A stretch of 64,000 nt of DNA from Aeoliella straminimaris. Lineage in GTDB: Bacteria > Planctomycetota > Planctomycetia > Pirellulales > Lacipirellulaceae. Location: positions 62,001 to 126,000 of the forward strand of contig NZ_JAMXLR010000006.1 of NCBI RefSeq assembly GCF_024054565.1. The letters run 5' to 3'. The notes below the pieces were generated by a model. It was not told where the DNA came from and searched no databases. It saw only the letters and a program-made list of their open reading frames with translations. Shown here one piece after another: positions 56,333 through 64,000 of this stretch. The position numbers were made by a program, and so were the translations under genes. Positions within the stretch are counted from its first letter, which is position 1; each line of letters starts with the position of its first letter.

Positions 56333-57125
56333 GAACCAGCTCCGGCTGCTCGAGGGTCGAAGTTAGCCCGTGATAATGCGCGGCCAGTTCCTGCGGACCG
56401 TCGAAGCTGGACGATTCGAATTGCGACTGCAGCTGGCCATCCTTCAGCACCACAATGCGATCGGCCCAGATGGCAACGGTCGGTTCGTGCGTGACGACCA
56501 CAATCGTACGGCGTTGCTCATCGTTCAGCCGCCTCATCAGCTGACAGATCAATTGCCCATTGGTCGAATCGAGGCTGCCAGTCGGTTCGTCGGCCAGCAC
56601 GATAGCGGGCTCGGTAACCAGCGCCCTGGCGATGGCAACCCGTTGTTGCTCGCCACCGCTCAGGGCACCAGGGCGATGCGTGCGGCGATCGCCTAATCCA
56701 AGTTGCTCGAGCAACTCGCCGGCGAGTTGCACGCGGTGACTGCGGTCCGATGCGGCGTACAGCGGTAGCAGCACGTTCTCTTCGGCCGTGAGCGCCGGCA
56801 CCAGGTTGAGCGACTGAAACACCAACCCGATCCGACGCCGGCGAAAGTGCGTAAGCTGCTTGTCGCTCATCGAGGCCAGATCCTGCCCTGCGACGCGGAC
56901 CACCCCTTCGGTGGCATCGGTAAGTCCGGCCGCCAGGTGCAACAGCGTACTCTTGCCGGAGCCGCTGGCACCCATCACGGCGACGAACTCCCCTTCCGCC
57001 ACTCGCAGGCTTACGTGATCGAGCGCCGTGACTTGCTTGTTGCCTTGTCGGAACCGCTTGGTCAGCCCCACCACTTCGAGCGGTGGGGACTGCAGGGTGG
57101 CGCCGTTCTTCATGTTGGTATCCAT
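56319..57125 (-). CDS. ABC transporter ATPase, LolD/MacB type
   Basis: 268 residues. Walker A VMGASGSGKSTLLHLAAG, signature GALSGGEQQRVAIARALV, Walker B IVLADEPTGSLDST, switch His in VVVTHEPTV. FRRRRIGLVFQSLNLVPALT matches the LolD/MacB Q-loop. It serves the permease that follows with a 14-base overlap, and lies three bases after the DUF1559 gene, so all three are one transcript. Confidence 0.93.
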   Translation of the reverse strand: MDTNMKNGATLQSPPLEVVGLTKRFRQGNKQVTALDHVSLRVAEGEFVAVMGASGSGKSTLLHLAAGLTDATEGVVRVAGQDLASMSDKQLTHFRRRRIGLVFQSLNLVPALTAEENVLLPLYAASDRSHRVQLAGELLEQLGLGDRRTHRPGALSGGEQQRVAIARALVTEPAIVLADEPTGSLDSTNGQLICQLMRRLNDEQRRTIVVVTHEPTVAIWADRIVVLKDGQLQSQFESSSFDGPQELAAHYHGLTSTLEQPELVHGGQ

Positions 57126-57128
57126 GGC

Positions 57129-58148
57129 TTACTCTGCTTCGCTAATCAGCTCACCACCGGCCCGCGTCCAGTACGATTGCCAAACCAGGTAGTTGGTATC
57201 GTCGTTGAAGAAACGCACACTACCATCGGCAAAGCATGCGTTGACACCACCGGGATGGTTGCTGCGGGCCGCCTGAATTCGGATACGACGGGCCCCGAGG
57301 TCGGGGATGGGGCTATTGGGCGGGAACCTTCCGATCATGATGGTGCCGGGTATTCTGTCCATCTTGAACCAGTTGCACAGGCGCTGCGAGTTCCAGCTGC
57401 TGGCGGCCGAGATCGCCGAAGCGGCGCCGCTTTGCTCGGCCTGGTCCGCCGTGGGAACAAGCGAAGCCACGTCGAGCCCCAACGAGGCGACATAACGCTG
57501 AACATCGGGCGTGGTGTCGCTGGGTACCTCGTCGCATGGCCCTCGCAGGCTCTCGGTAAAGGCCAGTGTGTTGCTCAGCCCATCGGTCACGCGGGCGAAC
57601 CGCAACTTCGAATCCTTGTAACACAACCCATCGGTTTTGTTGGCAAACGGATCGCAGTTCTGCGAAGTGCCAACGCCGCTTGAGCCATTGATGCCATAGT
57701 TGCACCCCGCCCATTGGCGGGGCGTCCCAAAGTCTTCGACCGTATGCAGCACCGGTTCGCTGTCACTGGGGCAGAGAAACATCGGCACCACGGTGGCTGC
57801 CGCCTGAATCGACTCGGGTGCGTCGGTCGCTGCCGACTCGGTGAAGTCGAACTGATCGGCGAGCTGCGATTGTTCGCAGTACGGCAGCAGTATGGCTGTG
57901 GGCGTGTAACGGTTCTCCAGCGACGGAAGCATCTGGCGCGCCGATTCATAGTTCTGCAGCGCCAGCCCCAGTTGCTTCAGGTTGTTCATGCACTGGCTGC
58001 GGCGAGCCGACTCGCGAGCCGCCTGCACCGCGGGCAACAGCAAAGCGACCAGGATTCCGATGATGGCGATCACCACCAACAGTTCTACCAACGTGAAACC
58101 GGTTCGCCGCCGCCGGGGGGGGCCAATCGATCGATAGAGGATGTTCAT
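57129..58148 (-). CDS. DUF1559 pseudopilin
   Basis: 339 residues. Prepilin-type cleavage/methylation motif [19 protein letters not shown] then [18 protein letters not shown] at the start (class III pilin). The body has the DUF1559 (SBP_bac_10-like) features: [40 protein letters not shown] and the closing [20 protein letters not shown]. These proteins are abundant in planctomycetes and are thought to be exported via a type II/IV-pilus like route. Placed first in the ABC operon, which is unusual. Confidence 0.9.
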   Translation of the reverse strand: MNILYRSIGPPRRRRTGFTLVELLVVIAIIGILVALLLPAVQAARESARRSQCMNNLKQLGLALQNYESARQMLPSLENRYTPTAILLPYCEQSQLADQFDFTESAATDAPESIQAAATVVPMFLCPSDSEPVLHTVEDFGTPRQWAGCNYGINGSSGVGTSQNCDPFANKTDGLCYKDSKLRFARVTDGLSNTLAFTESLRGPCDEVPSDTTPDVQRYVASLGLDVASLVPTADQAEQSGAASAISAASSWNSQRLCNWFKMDRIPGTIMIGRFPPNSPIPDLGARRIRIQAARSNHPGGVNACFADGSVRFFNDDTNYLVWQSYWTRAGGELISEAE

Positions 58149-58413
58149 AGCTACAAGGCAAGATGGTTAGCAGGGCAGGCGAGACCTGCCATGGGGCAGG
58201 ATGGACGCTGGCACTTTGGCAAGTTCCGTGCCAAGCCCACCCTCGCGCCTGCTGCCATCGAGAAGTGCCGAAGAAAGCGCGAACATCACGCACCGCGCAC
58301 CATCGTCGCCATCGCCGGGCCACCCGAAACGCTGTTTACCCAACAGACACCACTGTCGGTCAAGGCGTCATCGGCTGGCCGTATTCCGTTGCAGGCCGAT
58401 AGACAGTGCGCAT

Positions 58414-58450
58414 AAAAAACTAGCCCCGAGCAACAGGGCTCGGGGCTAGT
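58414..58450 (-). terminator. intrinsic terminator after katG
   Basis: On the minus strand ACTAGCCCCGAGC, loop of about six, GCTCGGGGCTAGT, followed by TTTTTT. A 13-pair stem; 34 bases after the katG stop. Confidence 0.92.
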
Positions 58451-58483
58451 GCAAACGTCAGATTTTTCCGCTGGCTGCGTGGC

Positions 58484-61491
<3,008 letters not shown>

Positions 61492-61545
61492 TTGCATTTT
61501 GCGGCTTTGATAGCGTCAGCTACGGAAGGCCGAACGGCGCAACGG

Positions 61546-62370
61546 TCAGTCCTCTCTCGGTCGAGCGATGTCCTCTCCATCCGCCATCAACAACGCCCGC
61601 ACCTCGGCGACGCTGGTCTCGAGCGGCAGTTCGTGCGCTTCGAAATCGTCGCCCAGGTACAGGATCGAGTCGCCGGGATGGATCGTCGGCTCGCCGCGCT
61701 GGGTCTCGAACCACTTGAGAAACTCCTCCACCGACAAGTCCCTGGGCTCGGTCCACTGGATGTCGCTCTCGGGCCACTCGACCACCAGAATCTTCGCCGG
61801 GTGGTCGATGGCTCTGGTCGCATTGCGATTGGCTGCGCGCTGTTCATCCGTAAGGGGCACCGGCAACTTGTCGCCAGTCATCGGCGTGGGCCACGGCGTG
61901 CCCTCCCCTACTACCGCCACGTAGGGCGTTAACTTCGACTGCCGCTCTTCTCGTTCGGGACACTGAATGGTGCCCACGTAGCGATCGAGTACCGCGGTGT
62001 TGACCGGATCGTCCCACGGCTTGGACAGGTCGAGCTGAGCGAAGTAGTCGGTCTCGAGGTCGTAGAAGATAGACGGCGAGATGATCGTTCGCCAACTGTG
62101 CGTGGGCGTGCCTGTTGAATCGACGAGATGCGCCGGCGGCAGAGAGCCGTGCCAATCCTGGTAACTCTGCAAGCTCAGACCGACCGATCTGAGATAGTTC
62201 TTGCAGCTGTTTTTGCGAGCCTCCCGGTTTGCTTGCTCGTATCCTCGAAACAGCAGCACCAGCAGTGCCAACAGCAAGACGGGCCAAATCCATCTAGACC
62301 ACCGCCGTGTCCGCGGGGCCACGTTCTGCCCGCGTGTGCTGTCCGTCGCTTCAGTCGCTGCCGGTTCCAT
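61546..62370 (-). CDS. DUF1559-like membrane protein lacking a pilin leader
   Basis: About 274 residues from ATG 62370, which has GGGGATCC upstream; a TTG at 62418 is the alternative. A membrane helix at about 25-45 (WIWPVLLLALLVLLF). The rest follows the DUF1559 pattern: CKNYLRSVGLSLQSYQDWHG, SLPPAHLVDSTGTPTHSWRT and IQCPEREERQSKLTPYVAVV, then ILVVEWPESDIQWTEPRDL. The GFTLVELL pilin leader is absent, so it is an anchored relative, not an exported pseudopilin. Located between the alkaline phosphatase and the fur gene. Confidence 0.75.
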   Translation of the reverse strand: MEPAATEATDSTRGQNVAPRTRRWSRWIWPVLLLALLVLLFRGYEQANREARKNSCKNYLRSVGLSLQSYQDWHGSLPPAHLVDSTGTPTHSWRTIISPSIFYDLETDYFAQLDLSKPWDDPVNTAVLDRYVGTIQCPEREERQSKLTPYVAVVGEGTPWPTPMTGDKLPVPLTDEQRAANRNATRAIDHPAKILVVEWPESDIQWTEPRDLSVEEFLKWFETQRGEPTIHPGDSILYLGDDFEAHELPLETSVAEVRALLMADGEDIARPRED

Positions 62371-62418
62371 GGACTGGATCCCCTGCTTATAGAGGAGCAA
62401 GGCCGGCACGATCGCCAA

Positions 62419-64000
62419 CTATCGCTTCACCGAAGCGTCTTGCGGCGGGGCCAGCAGCTCGGGATGTTCGATGAACATGTAGTGGCCGTGGTCGGCGGTG
62501 ACGATCATCACGCTCTCGTGCCAGTTGCTGTGCTTCTCCACCCAGGCGGTGATCACCTTCACCGCGGCGTCGCCGCTTTGCACTGCGCCGGCCGAGGCAT
62601 CCAAGTTGTTGGAGTGGTTTGCCCAGTCGACGTCGCCCGCCTCGACCATTAACCAGAACGGCTTATCGTCGGCCGACAGTACGGTCAGCGCCGCCGAAGT
62701 CATTTCGGCCAGCGTGGGATTCTCACGCAGATCGTCTTCGCTGTAGGCAATCTTGTCGCCCCCCACATGCGGTGCGGGGTCGTAGTTGCCATCGGCCGAG
62801 GCAAATGGCAGGTTTCCGCTGGCGTTGCTTTGGTTGCCGCCAATGCCGTAAAAGCCGAACAAGCGGTGATTTTCCCTCGCAGCTTGCTGGGCGGCTTTGG
62901 CAAGTTGCTCCGCGCCGTCGGTGCCCGAGGTGCGTACCGAAGTGAGGTACTTGCCGCCATGCTTGACGTCAATCTGCTTCAGGACTTTGTCGGTCAGGTA
63001 CTTATTGCCAGGTACAAAGTTCTCTCCCTGGCCGCTGTCGCTATCGACTTCCACACCATGGCCGCAGCCGATGAGCACGTCGAGGCCCGGCAACGGCTGC
63101 GAGCGACTGATCGAAGCGACGCCCAACAAGTCGCGGGTGATATCTTGATAGTCGCTGCGACTGACGTTCGTCGAGTACGTGGCCGCCGGCGTGGCGTGGC
63201 TGATGGGCACGCTCGTCACGGCCCCCACGCGATAGCCTTCGGCCTGGGCGCGATGCGCAATCGATGGCCTCGGCTCCCCGGTCGGACCGACGCCAATGGC
63301 CCCATTATACGATTTGACGCCGCAGGTCATGCTGGTGGCCGAAGTGGCCGAGTCGGTGTAGGCGTGACGCACCAGGCCGCCATCCGATTCGGCAATCAGG
63401 TACTTCAGGTCGGTTGGCACCGACCACGGGTAGGGCCCCGCCACCAGTGGGCTATAACCGCCCGACAATCCCCCGCTCGGCTTGACCGTTTGGGTATTTA
63501 CATCCACCTGGGCTTTGCTGCGCTGGGGGCTGGTAACCATCCAGCCGTACTGCGAAGTGCCATCGGCGTCGTAATCCTGGAAGTGCATGCCGACACCACG
63601 TCCTTCGGTATAGGCGACGCGGCCCAGCTTGGCGATCGACGCTGCCTGGGTGGTCTGCCAGTCCATACCATCGAAAACTACCAAAAAGATGTGCTTCTTG
63701 CCCGCTTCCAGTGCAGCCAGTTGCAGATCGAAGATGTTGGTTTGATCCAGGTACTCCGCGTCCGGGCTCACCGAGTCGTCCATGTTGCCATGGTACAGGC
63801 GGGCCAGTCGACGGGCATCGCGGTAGACGCTGTCGCGGCCGGTATAGCTCTCCAGGTCGATCCCCTGCCCTTCCCCGTCAGTGCCGAAGGTATAGACGGG
63901 AATCAGCCGGTTGGAGTGGTTGGTCCAACTGCTGTACTTCGACGCGTCGGGTCCCCAGTGCACGGCCTCGGAATGACCTGTTTTCAAGGCGCGATTCTGC
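62419..64000 (-). CDS. alkaline phosphatase (PhoA-type), start beyond window
   Basis: At least 526 residues; the frame stays open to the window end, and the TTG at 63987 is not a credible start, so the N-terminus is missing. VVFDGMDWQTTQAA is the first metal site, YTDSATSATSMTCGVKSYNG contains the catalytic Ser in the DSAxSAT context, GDVDWANHSNN holds Asp/His zinc ligands, and MIVTADHGHYMF gives the Asp-His ligand pair. Hydrolyses phosphate monoesters outside the cytoplasm. The tail has no anchor. Confidence 0.9.
   Translation of the reverse strand, partial: QNRALKTGHSEAVHWGPDASKYSSWTNHSNRLIPVYTFGTDGEGQGIDLESYTGRDSVYRDARRLARLYHGNMDDSVSPDAEYLDQTNIFDLQLAALEAGKKHIFLVVFDGMDWQTTQAASIAKLGRVAYTEGRGVGMHFQDYDADGTSQYGWMVTSPQRSKAQVDVNTQTVKPSGGLSGGYSPLVAGPYPWSVPTDLKYLIAESDGGLVRHAYTDSATSATSMTCGVKSYNGAIGVGPTGEPRPSIAHRAQAEGYRVGAVTSVPISHATPAATYSTNVSRSDYQDITRDLLGVASISRSQPLPGLDVLIGCGHGVEVDSDSGQGENFVPGNKYLTDKVLKQIDVKHGGKYLTSVRTSGTDGAEQLAKAAQQAARENHRLFGFYGIGGNQSNASGNLPFASADGNYDPAPHVGGDKIAYSEDDLRENPTLAEMTSAALTVLSADDKPFWLMVEAGDVDWANHSNNLDASAGAVQSGDAAVKVITAWVEKHSNWHESVMIVTADHGHYMFIEHPELLAPPQDASVKR

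Overview
The window looks like chromosomal DNA of a planctomycete, most likely a Pirellulales-type bacterium. It is GC-rich. The lineage signs are two DUF1559 proteins (one a type III pseudopilin), a PEP-CTERM-anchored secreted protein, a Cys-type sulfatase, a PQQ-propeller lipoprotein, an ECF sigma factor next to a receptor-like Ser/Thr kinase, SpoVG beside ispE, and many long secreted proteins of unknown function. I see no rRNA, CRISPR array, prophage or insertion sequence. One tRNA is present.

Layout: 1-5.9 kb has the end of a beta-CASP nuclease, a LOG-family protein, a TlpA-like thioredoxin, an M28 peptidase/glutaminyl cyclase-like lipoprotein, two small membrane proteins and an ASCH protein. 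6.0-9.8 kb is a protein-quality block: tRNA-Gly(GCC), trigger factor, clpP1 and clpP2, closed by a terminator. 9.8-12.7 kb has a VOC protein, an LRR-like protein, a coiled-coil membrane protein and WrbA, with a dispersed repeat between them. 12.7-17.2 kb holds a PQQ-propeller lipoprotein and a sulfatase separated by what look like three decayed gene remnants. 17.2-19.8 kb is a sucrose-phosphatase-like HAD enzyme paired with a GH13_18 sucrose phosphorylase-type enzyme. 20.6-25 kb has a coiled-coil lipoprotein, a spondin-like PEP-CTERM protein, an ECF sigma/anti-sigma pair and gap. 25-35.6 kb has a methyltransferase, a TPR protein, glpK-glpD, panB, a solo ABC ATPase, a lipid kinase and a long coiled-coil membrane protein. 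35.8-44.9 kb has a secreted unknown, a TolC-like protein overlapping a WYL regulator, tmk, a DUF368/PopT transporter and ispE-spoVG. 44.9-49.3 kb is a signalling block of ECF sigma, a kinase fused to a urea/amide-binding domain, and a FixJ-type regulator. 49.3-58.1 kb is a run of seven minus-strand genes: pseudopilin, ABC ATPase, ABC permease, cupin, zinc-ribbon/Toprim-like membrane protein, TPR lipoprotein and asparagine-synthase-like enzyme. 58.4-64 kb has a Fur/PerR regulator, a katG carrying a signal peptide, a DUF1559-like protein and the front-truncated (by the window edge) alkaline phosphatase.

The best candidates for undescribed biology are: (1) the ECF sigma plus zinc-finger/kinase/UrtA-like fusion at 44.9-48.1 kb, which reads as a one-protein urea or amide receptor kinase wired to transcription; (2) the cupin / Toprim-like / TPR lipoprotein / cysteine-less asparagine synthase operon at 49.3-53.3 kb; (3) a SpoVG protein with a four-cysteine zinc ribbon inserted in its core; (4) an exported catalase-peroxidase behind a Fur-type operator. 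All functional calls are from reading the sequence; no database search was run.
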